This document shows, one piece after another, positions 34,827 through 48,000 of a stretch of DNA of 64,000 nt (the first letter of the stretch is position 1; every line of letters begins with the position of its first letter). Below the pieces are notes generated by a model. It worked only from the letters and a program-made list of their open reading frames with translations, did not search any database and was not told where the DNA came from. The position numbers and the translations under genes are program-made. The stretch is from Morchella semilibera (taxonomy: Eukaryota > Ascomycota > Pezizomycetes > Pezizales > Morchellaceae): positions 1,692,731-1,756,730 of the forward strand of contig WBVU01000005.1 of the NCBI GenBank assembly GCA_009192285.1, in the 5' to 3' direction.

Positions 34827-37744
34827 TCAAACCAAACTTCTCCTACCAGCCCATCCCATCGCCCCGCCAAGGCCCAGATTTATCAATATATGGTAGCCTA
34901 GAACCCAAGCCATACTGTACAAATATTTTGGGGAGAAAACAGTCCATATAAAGAGATGCGACCTCAGTATCGTGCAAGCAACCATCACAGATGCCACAGC
35001 GGTGCAATGGAATGACGTCAATATGATCGTGTGTCTCGAGTACGCAGACTTATCCAAGACACGTCTTTGTGTTAGTAGGATAATCCCATAGCAGCTCCAG
35101 TAAATGGGTCCAATCCAGTTGCTGACGAGCGTTAGGATTGCAACAACGATTACATTATAGTCAGATACACCATTGTATGCGTTCGAAAGGTCAACGGATG
35201 AGATGGCATTAGCCCCACCGAAAGCGAAGAATGAGAAATGCGACAATACCGTTGTGGAGACTGTGATTTCCGTTGCAGACAGCCGCATAGTACTGAGGAG
35301 CCAAGAAACAAGTTGAAATAGCAAGAAGAGGGGTATGTTGACCAATCTGGTTTGGGTAACCAAAAGGACTGTAATAAAATCCATAAAGACGACAGCTGCG
35401 TTTAGAGAGTTTGGATTATCTAAATAGTTAGTACACATATTTTTCAAGTTCGGGCTATTTAAGGCAGGCGTACTGTACGGGACACTGCTTGGGAGCTCGA
35501 AAAATAGTGTATATAAGATGCCGGCAAAAATAGCTCCAAATGTCGCTCTCGCGAGATTCACCAGTGGGACATCCTCCAAGCATTCAGCCACTGGGACCAA
35601 ATCCAAAGGTATTAGCTCAGGTGTGTCTTGAGCAGCGAATGCAAACTTGAAAGTCAAGGCCGATGCCATAACCATGAAAGCAAAAACGAAAGCAACCTCG
35701 CGCCCAGCCCTGCGAAAGGTCCTATTGAATAATCGAAGGAAAATCACAAGGTAGGCGGCAATGACTAGGAACCACAAGGTACTGGGATATCTTTGGAGAA
35801 AGTCTTTAGAAATATCAGATGAACCAGCATGTTTTTGACCTGTCTGATTCCAACGACGAGCAGCCCTTAACAGCGCTAAAATTGTCAATGAAGGTAGTGC
35901 ACCGATTTCCTTGTGCCTTTTTTTCCCCTCCCTGTTAGTAGGGCTTTGTCAGGCGGCATATATAGAACATACCCTTTGACAAAAATGCAAATAAACCAGC
36001 CTGAGGCCACCCAGTACCAAAAGTGATGTTCCTCCTCAACATAGCTACTGGCGAACATCATGATACCGTACAACAGAGTTGATATAGGGAAAAAAATGTT
36101 GGCGAGCCTTGAGCTTTCTGAGGAAAAAATGATACCAACGGCGGAAAGTATGGATGTGAAAAATGTCAAAGCTGTCCCAGTAGTCATCAATTTGAGATTA
36201 TAGTTACTTGCAGCCATCGAGAGAACATCCTGGCAACGAGTAGAGAAGACAGAAAGCAGCCCAAGAGTAGTTTCGTGATCCATGCCACCAAGCTTGAAGC
36301 TGCCATAAGCGTCCTGGGACTTTCCCCACCAGCAAGCCAATTCTTCGACATCAGTGCTGGCTTTGCTGCAATTGCTCAGTGGGATTTTGTCATCAAAATC
36401 AGGAAACGCTGCTCTAACAATTGCAAGCAATTGTTGAGCATTTTGTAACATGAGTTCAACCCGGCCGGGTACTTTAAATCGGTCAGTACTTGCTTAATTC
36501 AATATAAACAAATGGCCAAGAACCACGGGGGCCTTACCATCCCACATCTCAAGCAATGAAGGAATAAAAACCCCAAGATTGTTTTTTGGTACAGGAAAGC
36601 CGAGAAGCCCCGCAAGTGTTGGAACGACATCCGATTGTTCAACCGTAGTATAGAAACCGAATTCCTCTTTCGGAAGTGTCGGGCATTCCCTTCCCCCTTC
36701 GGAGAAAACCTTTTCAAATTTTGGGGAGATGAGAACAAGTGCGGGTGATGTCTCACCAGGGGCTGAGCCTCCGTGATTACCGGCGTCGTTCATACCGTGG
36801 TCTCCAGCAAGGACAAAAAGAGTTGATTCCAGATGCGGTAACGTTTTTAGTGCATTGTAGAACTCCTGAACTATATTATCCATTTCCTCCTGCTTGGGTT
36901 TCATGTAAGGACTTCGTGGTCCAGCTTTATGGCCGATATGGTCAAGGCCCAAGTAATGCATAATCATCGCATCCCAATCAGTTCTTACAAGTTCATCTTT
37001 ATGATGTCGAGTGACATTGTTATCCACCTCCGTGAAGTCCTACAAGTATTGTTAGAACTTTGCGCTGCGCTAAGGGTTAGGGTTCTCGCGCTCCTGCGTA
37101 CCGAGACAAAGAAACTCGAAGTCCCATCCGAACGCACAAACATGCCCGGGAATAATTTGAGCCACGTGTCATCTCCAAACATTGTTATTTTACCACTACG
37201 CTGGCGAATCTGCGCCAACCAACTGTCTTGGTTGGCTAAAGTTGACGACGTGTCTGATTCTGCGAAGTTGAGAATCACATCTAGAAAACTTGGGATTGAG
37301 CCAGTCGTGAGAGCCTTCACCCGTGGCATTGTAATTGTCGGAGACGTTGCATGTGCAGTAAAAGGCACAGCCGAGCCTGAGCGTATGAGACTGCAAAATG
37401 TTAACAAGCACTCGGAGGTGCAAGCTCTTGGAATAAGGGTCAAGCTATGAACCTCTGGGTGAATTTGAATCCGGAATTTTCAGAGAACACAAAATCGCTA
37501 TCAAAGTTTAGCTATGCAAACCGATAGAACTTCTGGATAGCAGATACCTTCGAAGCGCATCAACAACCATAAAAACAACTTTTTCAAAAGGCGCCGGAGG
37601 AAGAGGCTCTGAGCTGACATCGAGACCAGCGAGACCGGGGAAGACTGGTTTATATGGGAAGAAACCCTTTGCGAATATAAGGATTCCAATAGGGAGAATG
37701 ATATTAGCAACTGCAACGAGCAGCCAGGAGTTGATGGCCTTCAT
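34827..37744 (-). CDS. LAS21: GPI ethanolamine phosphate transferase 2 (Gpi7/Las21)
   Basis: ER enzyme that adds ethanolamine phosphate to the second mannose of GPI anchors. Six exons: 37744-37548, 37497-37453, 37390-37102, 37039-36538, 36471-35973, 35916-34827, total 2622 nt, 873 aa. One N-terminal membrane anchor (residues about 7-30) precedes the lumenal alkaline-phosphatase-like domain: VDALRSD (61-67), the nucleophile region ATSPTITMPR with Thr99, GDDTW near 158, DHIGH (210-214) and AGDHGMND (255-262) as metal ligands. A multi-span C-terminal half follows, with RRWNQTGQKHAG typical of Gpi7. Exon 2 is only 45 nt and intron 2 starts with the weak donor GTTCAT, but splicing restores SGFKFTQSLIRSG. 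CACGTG at 37858-37863 is in the promoter. Confidence 0.93.
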
Positions 37745-38446
37745 GCCCAATTCGAGTTGACGAAGCGTAGGTGAGTTGTCGTCGATTCTGTAGTATACAT
37801 ATTTGGTACCTGTCCTTTGTGTAACCTACTAACATGTGGTTGTCCAGGTCCTGCAGTCACGTGTTAGAATTGAGTTCTACTTGGATGTAGGTACTTTTAC
37901 ATCTATAACGTCAACACCCAAATTATAACTCAACCACAAGAGATATAAAAGTTCTGTTTCATATAAGAGCAGTTCTCAAGAAATTCAAAAAGTAACTGAT
38001 ATCAATTTTTGCCTAAATACGGACTTTGGCGGCTGCGGAGATTTTCGGTTAATTTTAAATGTATGTACTCTATATATAATATATGAGCCAAGGCTGATAC
38101 CTATAGAATAAAGAATAAAACGCATTGCAGTAATAATTACAATACCGTTAGAAACTTGCTTTGGAGACTACAATACAAAAAAACGGGCATATAGTACTTA
38201 CCACATTCACAATTTCTAAAGTCGAATCCTCTGGAAGCTTAAGGATATCAATAATTGTATGTATTGATTACGTATATTACTGATTTACGAAACCCTAACC
38301 CTTACACATGTCAACTGTTCTCTCGCTGGCATTGTTGATTCCCTTAAATACCCGTGGATATCCATGTTGATCCTCGTTGAATATAAAGCCGGCTTTCCGA
38401 TCATCGTGCTCAGTCTTAGGCGTAGATAGATCTCACTACAACCAGA
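37745..38446. promoter_or_regulatory. divergent promoter region, GPI7 and FMN-binding gene
   Basis: A 702-bp head-to-head gap with no ORF of note. One CACGTG lies at 37858-37863, about 115 bp before the GPI7 ATG. AT-rich sequence occurs at 38060-38160, and a telomere-like CCCTAACCC lies near 38290. Confidence 0.5.
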
Positions 38447-39422
38447 ATGTCTTATCCGAAAACTCCTATTAACAAAGTCAATAGATATAACCATCGAGGT
38501 ATGCTCTATCTATTCCCAGGGGCTATCCCCGTTTGAGAGCCTGGTCCTATATTCTCTTTTAATATAGGTCAAGGCTGAGGGGAAGCTGCACTTGAAGATC
38601 TAAAGGGACCTTTTCTCATGTTCAATAGCGAGTTATGACGCATCGACTATCCATCGAATCATCAATTCAACATCTGTACTTCATGTCTCTTTTGTCATGC
38701 CCTCAGATCCTAAAGACCCGTCATCAACCCCACTTCCTATGATGCTTCCCATGATAGGACAGATGGGGTCCTTTGACTACCCCAGCTCTGATGAGTCAGA
38801 TCCTCTGGACTGGTAACTATATCCTGCTTCACGCATCCATAATACTTGCCGACATAAAAGTCTAATATCTTACACTAGCTACCTTCATGGTTACGTTTCA
38901 TCCCGAATCATCAATCTTGCACGTGGGGCGGAAGGTTTCCCGCTCTGTGTTGCTGCTACCAAGCTTGATGGACTCGTGCTTTCCTTAACGCCCAACACTC
39001 ACTCTTGTAACTATCGTTCTGCGATTCTTCACGGCACCGCAACTCTAGTTATTGATCCGGCAGAAAAGCTTTATGCGATGCAGTTAATCACCAATTCTGT
39101 AGTCCCTGACCGGTGGGATCATACCCGCGTGCCACCCGATGAGGCGGAGATGAGCTCGACATCCATATTGAAGATGAAGATCAGTAGTGCCTCTGCAAAG
39201 ATTAGGACCGGGCCCCCATCGGATGACAAGAAGGATATTGAACGCCCTGAGTTACGCGATAGAGTATGGACTGGGGTAATACCCGTGTTTGAAACCATGG
39301 GCGTACCAGTTCCAAGCCCAGATAATGCAATGAACGAGCTGCCTGAATATGTGGGCGTCTATATTGAGAAGCAAAATAGAGCTGAAAAGATGCATGCGGA
39401 GTTGGCAGCTGTGGGGAAATAG
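38447..39422 (+). CDS. FMN-binding split-barrel protein (pyridoxamine 5'-phosphate oxidase-like)
   Basis: Exons 38447-38498, 38629-38812 and 38879-39422 sum to 780 nt, 259 aa. The N-terminus PINKVNRYNHRASYD spans the first intron and leads into TIHRIINSTSVLHVSF, then MLPMIGQMGSF, DCYLHGYVSSRIINLA and CVAATKLDGLVLSLTPN, which is the signature of the fungal flavin-nucleotide-binding (NimA-like) branch of the PNPOx superfamily. The HGYVSSR and NYRSAILHG segments would line the FMN site. The rest (LYAMQLITNSVVPDRWDHTRVPP) is conserved in fungal members of unknown substrate. Function beyond flavin binding is not known; a redox or detoxifying role is only inferred. Tyrosinase lies 970 bp downstream on the same strand. 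Confidence 0.88.
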
Positions 39423-40390
39423 TAAGCGTCGGGAACATGGTCATGATGAGCACTGCACCTTGTTTACTAAGTCACTTGCGATGTCATACAATTGTTTGAG
39501 GCGTTCCTCCCCCGACAGTACTTGCTATAATCAAACCTTGCTATCTATATATCTTTAGTGGTGAGCCAGCTCTATATTTCGATTATCTGATTGGCAGACT
39601 TTGGGATCGGCACCAATTAGAAATGGAGCTGACTCCATTCGCGCAAAGTCTCTAATACCGCTATATCACTACCGCAGTTGAGGATCAGCGTGTTGATAAA
39701 TACCGCCTTTCCACCAACTTGATTAGGAACTCAGATTGCAATATATGATGTAAATAAATGATTACATAACACCTAATAATATCCATATCAAGGTAGATTT
39801 GGCGTTCGACGGAGGGATTAAGCATCATAGAGATTGCGGGCCTAAATGTAGCATATTCTAGCTCACCTCAGCCCATTAAACAATTATTGTAGAATAAGCA
39901 AGAAGCCGGAATTCCAACTAAGCGACTAACCCCGCTTTTTCTTAACTAGTAAAGGATATATGTTGCGTATAAGGTTAGTACTACTGTATTCGCAATGCAG
40001 TCCTCTTTAGAAGCTGAAAGTTAAGTGTCTCACAGACTGTGTGTGTCTCGTCCAAGGATCCAGAGGAATGATGGCCATGCCTTTTCGTGTAATTAACCTT
40101 GCATGTGTGTCACCGATCATACGTCTCTAAAGGGCCTCATGCAGATTGTCGGTACCAAAGTTGAACCTTTTCGTCTTCAGCGTGATCATTGGCGCCTTGT
40201 TCCCTGCATGTAGCATTCCGTGAGGAATTAATTGACTTAGCATATCGCAAACTTCATTGCCCCTCAGTCTCATCTCTACAAATACCCCTCCTCATCCTTC
40301 TTCATACTCTTCCTTATCCTTTATCGGAGCCTAGGACTGCACACTATCAAACTTCCTAAATACAATTCCTTTATTCATAGCAAAAAAATC
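39423..40390 (+). promoter_or_regulatory. intergenic region and tyrosinase promoter
   Basis: No gene recognised in 968 bp. The last 130 bp before the tyrosinase ATG is C/T-rich and then CAAACTTCC..., ending with A7 just before ATG, typical of fungal leaders. Confidence 0.5.
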
Positions 40391-42726
40391 ATGACTGACT
40401 ACGTTGATATCACCGGAGTGACCGAGGGACGTAATGGCCCCGCTGTCCCGCTCCGTACAGAGATCAATGAGTTCATCCAGAACAAGGATATGCTCAATAT
40501 CTATCTTCTCGGATTACAACGCATGCAAGGTCTCCCAAAGACCGACAAACTCTCCTGGTACCAGATTGGCGGCATTCATGGACGTCCCTACAAGGCTTGG
40601 GATAGTGTTACGGGTATTTCTGGTAACAACATTGGCTATTGCACTCATTCAAGTATCCTGTTTCCAACATGGCATAGGCCGTATGTTGCTTTATTTGAGG
40701 TACGAATTTCGCCCCATTATCATTACTATTTGTTGCCAAAGCATTTGCCTGACGATCTATCAATCCCATTTGAATTACACAGCAAGCACTTTTTGCAAAT
40801 GTCAAGGCGGCTGTTCAAGCATTCCCCGAGGGAGCATCCAAGACTAAATACATGCGTCTTGTCCCATCTTTCCGTATCCCGTTCGTAGCCACTATATCCA
40901 ATATGTAATGGACGAATATCTCATTGGTTCTATAGATATTGGGACTGGGCTGCAAACCCAAAGCTACCAGATATTGTCCTCAGACAAGAGAATGTTGTTG
41001 TTGAAACTCCTACCGGATCAAAAACGATCAAGAACCCCCTGTACAGTTATAACTTTGGTACCATCGATAGGGCAGACTTTCCTGAACGCCAGTACTACAC
41101 TTGGCCTGCCACTATCCGCCAACCACAAGTTAGAGGCCGCGCCCCATCTGCCACCGATAAGAGTAGCCCAGACCAGGTCCAGGCGGGCTTGGATAGCAAT
41201 TTCAGGAAGTATGTGAATTCCTCATCAAATGTTAGGGGTTGCTAACCACCTGTATCTCTCTAGTCTTCGTGATAGGCTGTATGCTCTTCTGACTCAGGAT
41301 GGCTACAAGGGTTATAAGGCCTTCTCCAACGATGGCTGGGTTCGAAACAACCGTACAGACGATTATGATTCCGTAGAATCCATTCACAACTCAATTCATG
41401 GCATAATCGGAGGATATGGTATTAATATCACTAAAATTCTTCAAACTAGTTACTGACTAACAACCTTAGGTCACATGGGCGACCCCGGATACGCTGGTTT
41501 TGATCCTGTTTTTTGGCTCCACCATTGCAACGTTGATCGTATCTTTGCCCTCTGGCAGGCATTGAATCCCGGCAGCTATGTGACCGATCAATTAGCCCTT
41601 AGGTCTACCTTCTGGTCAAATGGAAGCCAACAGAGCAACAACCCCACTACTGAGGGCATCAATACAGGTAAGAACTTTATTTCCCTTGACTAAGAATTCT
41701 CGGGTTTCGAGTGAATGATCTTGGTGACTAACCCTAACAGGACTGCTCCCATTCCACAAGAATGACCGTGAATTCTACACTTCTCAAACATGTCGAGACC
41801 TGAAGCAATTCGGCAGTACATACCCTGAACTCATCGACTGGGGCACTGTCGGCCCAACTCAAGTCAAGGCAAACATTGTAGCGGCAGTCACACGGTTATA
41901 TGGTACGCAGGCTCCTGCAGGAAGAATTACAGGTGCCAGTAGCTCAGGCAAGAATGTCATCGCCGCTGCTATCTCGCCTTTCAAAGCCATGGCTCAACAT
42001 GCGGTTGGAATTCCCCAAACCGATGGACCTGGAGATCACGACCATACAGACCATAAACATGCTGAGGTCCATAAGCGCGATCCTAAGAAGCCTTTTGTTC
42101 CCGTAGCTCAAGGCGGTCACCCGAGCCTACTCGAGGACAACCACTTTCATGAGTACTTCGCCGATATTCGCGTTGATAAATATTGCGTTGGTGGGCCATT
42201 TAATGTCCATGTGTTTATGGGCGATTTCAACACCGACCCAGTGCGTCGTATGTTGGACAGTAATTTGGTTGGAACTTTTACTGTCTTCGCCAACGACAAG
42301 GAAAGCACTGGCTGTGGTAAATGCAAAGAGAATGCCGAAAATGGGATGATTGTCACAGGGTCTGTCCCGCTTACCGGAGCGCTATTGGACCGTATTCCAG
42401 ACGACTCTATACCAGAACTACAGTCTCTAGAACCCGATATTGTTGTTCCGTTCTTGAACAAGAAGCTCCACTGGAGAGTTAACAAGGTATGTATTTGATT
42501 TGCCGGTCGCGGGAGGGGGGTTTCAATCATTATACTAATACTCCAGTAGCTTGACGGTACAGCTGTTCACCGTAATGACGTTCCAAGCTTGAAGGTTTGC
42601 ATTGCTTCAGCTATTGTCGATCTCCCAGACAACGAGAATGATTTCCCAACGTATCGTGCTTGGACGCCGCTTTACGGGGCCACTGCCGGAAAACAATGTG
42701 GTGTTGTGGAGGGTGATGATTTGTAG
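40391..42726 (+). CDS. tyrosinase (polyphenol oxidase), type 3 copper enzyme
   Basis: Oxidises monophenols and o-diphenols to quinones, the entry to melanin. Seven exons: 40391-40699, 40783-40880, 40936-41208, 41264-41418, 41470-41667, 41741-42486, 42550-42726, total 651 aa. CuA ligands are His63, His86 and His95; Cys84-Thr-His86 is the classic Cys-His thioether arrangement. CuB ligands are His268, His272 and His296 or 297 ([10 protein letters not shown]). The C-terminal lid domain includes a [10 protein letters not shown] segment and is normally removed on activation. No signal peptide is seen, so an intracellular latent enzyme is likely, as in mushroom tyrosinase. The last intron has tandem acceptors; only the second avoids a stop. 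The distal C-terminus ([11 protein letters not shown]...) fits the family, supporting that choice. Confidence 0.95.
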
Positions 42727-43694
42727 TCTTTATGTGCTGATGCAACCAGTGGGTGGTCAATCTCCTAGCAGTTCCTTGACAGGGGTTTTGCGGCCACTAG
42801 CTTGTAAAATCTCTACAATTGAATGAATTTTCAGAGCACACGTACCATCGGTGAAACAATAATCCTTTACCTACTTTTTAGTGAGATTGTATTTACTCGG
42901 CAAGGCCATGTTCTTCTACTCTTAGCTGCAGTGTCTAGTGGCCTATGTTGTTGCTCCATGTCAGATGCACCGTACACTATCCTATTGTGGTTTTCTGTAA
43001 AGGTCTAGTGAATAGTGCGGGTGATATATTATGATTTGGTTACTGCAAGTATTGTTGTCCCAGAGCCGCCAAGCACAGAACCAAACAGTACATGCACTAT
43101 CAATTAATTATTATTACACGATACCTACTCATCTCAGTCCAGCTACGCGTGCGATGTTCTCAGGATGACGTGCATGCCCAATCCGCTCATCCCTGTTACA
43201 ATTATCTCCTGCCCCAGGGTTCTCCGCATCTTTAATCCTCCGGATTCATGGCCGATATCAAGTATATAGATTGAATTCGGACACGCCGGAAGGGAGCTAT
43301 CAAAAGAATGAACGAACAGAGCCGAGGCCTGAAAACAGACTTTAAAGCTCCCATGCTCCGTGGCACTGCTTAATTCTGGAGGGTGTGGATGAGTGACCGG
43401 CTCCTCAGCCAACAGCGGATAATCTACGGTATCTACAGTACATTACGGCGTAAAGTGTGTACTCTATATATGCACATGTGATTCATGCATGTTCCAATGG
43501 TGTGCTGTACCAATACTCCACTTCCATCGAACGGATGTCGGACAAGATGGCCACACCTCCGAAACGTTCACCCCTCTTTGAAGGAAGACATGGTAAACCT
43601 GGTAGAATAGATATAGCCGTCCTTGAACGTTGAAAACTTCGTTTCCCCTCCTTCTCTTCACTTGAATCTCACCCCACCAATAGCCGTCTCCACG
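42727..43694. other. intergenic DNA after tyrosinase
   Basis: No gene recognised. It holds the tyrosinase 3' flank and the promoter of the downstream membrane-protein gene (same strand). Confidence 0.5.
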
Positions 43695-45033
43695 ATGTCC
43701 GAAACAAAAACAACTACTAAACATAGTCGTCCTCTCTCCCCAGAACTCTCCCCAGGAGCTCACACGCCCAGCACCCCTCGTCGGCGTCGTCGTTCATCAA
43801 CATTCTCTACTCTGGAGGCAGTAAATAGCCGGCGGAACTCTCTGACGCTGCAGGAAGCGAAACAAGTACTCGGATCTGCGGCAGAAATCGTGCTAGCACC
43901 TACCGACGGCGAGTCTCCAACATGGCACAACATTCCGTTTGCATTCGCTGTTCTTCCCGCAATCGCTGGGGCCTTTGTCACTGGCGGTGATTTCTTCATT
44001 ACTGATATAATTCTGCTATTTCTTGCTGCTATATTTCTCCACTGGCTGGTCAAATTTCCCTGGTCCGTAATCCATTACACTTTTTTAAAATCATTTTTAT
44101 GATTTTTTTTTTGATAGTTTGGTTGTGTAGGGAATGGTATCGCGCCTCACAATCAATCGCGTCGGAAAGCCCCGATCTCGACCCAGCTCCAAACCCTAAA
44201 CCACCAAAAACACTCCGCGAGGCCGAAATTCGCGCCGCAGCAGTGGATGAACTCCAACTCCATGAGCATCTTGCGCTACTATGTTGCTTTATTGGGCCCA
44301 TTGTTGGCGGTTTGATGCTCAATATGATCCGTGGTCAGCTCTCGCGGCCTAGTGGGGGCCTGATATCGAATTTCAATCTTTCGACCTTCGTCCTAGCAGC
44401 AGAGTTGAGGCCATCCGCACAGCTTGTGAAGTTAATCCGGACTCGGACCAAATATCTACAGAGCACTGTCCATCATCCTCCACCTGCAAAGGTTGATCTT
44501 TTGGGCGCAAGGATCGATGAACTCCAAGCAGAAGTCAAGGAGCTTACAATTTTAGCCACCCGCGCAATAGAGCGAGACCCTGACCTCGACGCACTGAACC
44601 GTAACCCCCACCCTCTTGTTATACCTCAGATCTGAAATAAAACTAACCTGTTATCATAGGCGCTGTCCGCCGTTATGAGAAGAAAGAAGCCCTCCATAGC
44701 CTGCACACCGAAACTCGAATCCACGAAATTGACGCTCGGCTCAATGATATCCTTACGCTTGCTGCAGCGGCAAGTGCACGACAGAAGGAGCAGACACTTG
44801 CGGGGGTACTGCTGCAGTGGAGCTTTGCGCTTCTCGTGGCACCGATCACGTTTGCATGGAATGTTGTAAGCTTGCCCGCGAAGGCTGTGGAAGCTATAAT
44901 GGACATGAAGAAAGGAAGGTTGTTGATAGGAGGCCCTGGGTCGGGGATGTCTGGGGGGAAGCCACAAGGGAGGTTGACCTCTAAGAGCCAGGTAAGGCTA
45001 GGGAAAAGTAAGGAGAAAGAGAGGGTTAAATGA
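43695..45033 (+). CDS. fungal multi-span membrane protein of unknown function
   Basis: Exons 43695-44062, 44131-44600 and 44660-45033 sum to 1212 nt, 403 aa. The N-terminal 60 residues are Ser/Thr/Pro- and Arg-rich (TPRRRRRSSTFSTLEA) and likely cytosolic and phosphorylated. Two close hydrophobic spans lie at about 80-98 and 100-119, a third at about 160-180 (LALLCCFIGPIVGGLMLNMI), and a last one near 345-365 (WSFALLVAPITFAWNVV). Between the third and last is a charged, probably coiled-coil region (ELQAEVKELTILATRAIE, then RYEKKEALHSLHTETRIHEID). The C-terminus is Gly/Lys-rich. The layout resembles conserved Pezizomycotina membrane proteins, but I cannot name a function. All splice phases match; a start at 43695 avoids an upstream non-ATG extension. 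Confidence 0.75.
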
Positions 45034-48000
45034 AGAATCGAGATTTACGGATATGAGATATAACAGCGCGTAATGTTGTAGTACCAGGCGTTTTTTTTTT
45101 TTTTGATTTGATTTGGGAGATACTGTTGCTTTGTTGGTTAGTGGGTTATTCATGTGCTTACGATATTTACTCGTGGAGAGCTGGTTCAACTTGATATGTC
45201 GTTATGGAATAGTGAGATTTACCAATTTCGAAGGGATTTGATTGAGGCTTAGCATACTGCTGTAAAATAAAAAAGTCGCTGCTCAAATGTGATGTGTTCA
45301 CCTACCTATTGTGGATTAAACTCATCGTGATTTCTTTTGTTTTAAAATAACCTATTGGACGCAATGTGAACGGCGTGTGATGCATTGGAGAGATGGTTGA
45401 GGTTAGCCTATAGGAATAAAGCCTACGATCCGATCTAGATCTGCCCAGGTTTAATCGCGATTTTATCCACCGATCCCGATCAAGTATGAGGTTTTTTATT
45501 TACATCACAGCTGGTGTTGATCCTGATCCTAGGCCAGGGGTGGGGTGGTTTGGTTGAAAAGGTGCGTGCATAAGTGGCCATCATTGAAATCGCATGTTCC
45601 TTCACGGAGTGTCACTCGTGGACTATGAGTAGTGGTATAGACGTAGTATTGTAGATTCTATTGAGATTGGGGTGTTAGATGTTAGCAAAATTCATTTATC
45701 GTGTAGTTGGTGGGAAGCGTTAAGTCGGCCAAACAGCTCCCCATAATGTTCGCTAGTAAGCAACTCCATAGTCGTAGGATTATGAGGTGTTAGGGGGGTT
45801 TATTCCCTAGATTAAACACCCTCCTTCCATCTTGTTTGCCCAATAAGTTTAAATTCGTTGCGGGTCAGAAAATAACTTGGTCCGCACTGTCAGGAGAAGA
45901 GTATGTCTTACCCTGAATGAAGCCTCTAGTGTCTTCAAAGAAGGGCGAGGTGTTTATTGGAGAGTTGATTGGGTGTTTTTTTTAGGACTTATGGGTTTTC
46001 TGGGTTGGGCGATTATATCGAGCCAGCTTTAAGATGGAGAGCGTACCGGGGGAACCATTGATTACATGTACATGTAGTGTTAACAGTACATGTATACATG
46101 TATGTAGTAGGTTGTGGTTGAAAAGCTTATTCAAGGTCCCAAAAAGCCTAGAATTAAGGTTTAAATCTGCTAAAAGCTATCGTTTGACCTACACTGGCTA
46201 CATGTATGTATATGCCGCCAATACCAAAGGGACAGGTTTTTTCACGGTCAACAATACTACCAGCTATAAACGTGATAACATGCCCTTATCACTCCGGCCC
46301 ATCTTCTCCATGCATTCTCATGATTCTCTTCTGCCATGGCCACTAAAGCCTCGCTTGTGGGATGAACTCATATACGTAATAGGAGCTGTATATTTACATA
46401 TTTATTAGGCCTGTTGATGGCCCTAGAAATTTCTGGGGCTTTGTTTTTAAATAGACGGTTTCCGTGAAAATGGTGCGTACTGCCTAGTAGGGTCGGCCTA
46501 GGTATAGGAAGTGTATGGGAGACCGTTATCCTTTCGTGTCTGTGGTGTCAACAAAGTAGAGCCTCGAGTTATAGTAGGATCCGAGGAACTTAGGGAAGGC
46601 GCGGGGATGGCGATGGATTGAATTAGTTCTAGATCTTCTTCGATGAGGATCTGCTTCGAGTTTCCCTCGAATCGATACTGTCTATCCTACATATATAACT
46701 TACACCATGCATGGCAAACCTGAAGCGCTGGGGATGATGTAGTGTCTTGGGTTATATTGGTGTCGTTGTGGTGGCTGTTTGGGGTGGTGTGAGGGTGAGG
46801 GAATTACTCGTACATATACTAGCCAACAGAACACCTTCCACTGTACAGCAAATCTAACCTAGTTCATGACCCGCAACATAAAGCAGAGCATAGTTGAACT
46901 CATCGTACTAAGTTTAAGAGCTTAGGATCACACTCTCCGAATTGAAATCATATCCTGTCACTCGCGTAGGATCCTGCCGGGGTAGTGTTTCAATCTCATT
47001 TTTTTTTATTACATCATCCAGCCCTTAGGCTATGACAATGTGTTTCAATCTCCCTTTATACCAGCTGGGTTTGAGGGCGGATACAGCAAAGCTAGGATCA
47101 TGTTACTTGCTCTGAAACCTATCTTCAGCGCTTTGGTATTGAGAATGGGCACGCAGGTGTAGAGTCTGGGCGAGAGCATATAGAGCACCAAGGGCGGCGG
47201 GTGTTAAGGATGCCGTCTATAATAAACCTCTCTGTCACACCAAAGGCCCCAATTCCTTGATGGTTTCTAACAGACTAATAGATCCGCTTGTGGAGTGTAT
47301 TCTTTATTAGCTTCTAGCCGCCATCAGATTACGGTATGTGGCTATGTGAAAGTCAGGTAAGTACAAACGTACGTACATACATGTATTGATTGAGTTGTGA
47401 GAATTTTCGTGGTGTTTGCTACCAAGCCTCCCCAAGACTTATTAACGCCTGAGTATACTTTAGAGTAGATGAAAGTTTAATTACATGTATTTCCAACCCA
47501 CAATTACATGTATGTACCTAAGCCCCCCAAACTCCTGGACAGTATTCCAATACTCTCTTGGCACATTACCTCTACTCTAATCAGACCTAAGAAACTGGAC
47601 TCTGGCGCGGGGGTAAACCTTTCAGTCCAGAACACAGCTTGTCTAGCTTCCCAAGGCTCCTTGCCCCTCCCCGCCTTATCATGACTATAACAACCCTTCC
47701 CGCCCGGCCTCTCTTCCCATATCTCTGTTGCCCGTCGCGATACCTCGAGGCTTGAAGCTGTTTTTCCAAGGGCTACATTGGTAAACACAACTGAGCCCGT
47801 TAGGGTTTGGGGGTTTACGACGCAAGTCAAGTTGCTGTCTACCTTCCCCCCCCCCCCTCCCCCCCAAAAATTTTTTTTTTTTAAACATCATTTAGTGCAC
47901 AATTAATGCCTATTGGATCTTAGATTTCCCGGCCTGGCCTGACCTGTCTGACGGATAAAGGGACACATTGGCCATTCTCATGCTAGGTTCTCGGTCTAGG

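Noticed and set aside
47504-47830. 108-codon open frame (-)
   Set aside because: Isolated, no motif, and lies in a TACATGTA-rich intergenic area.
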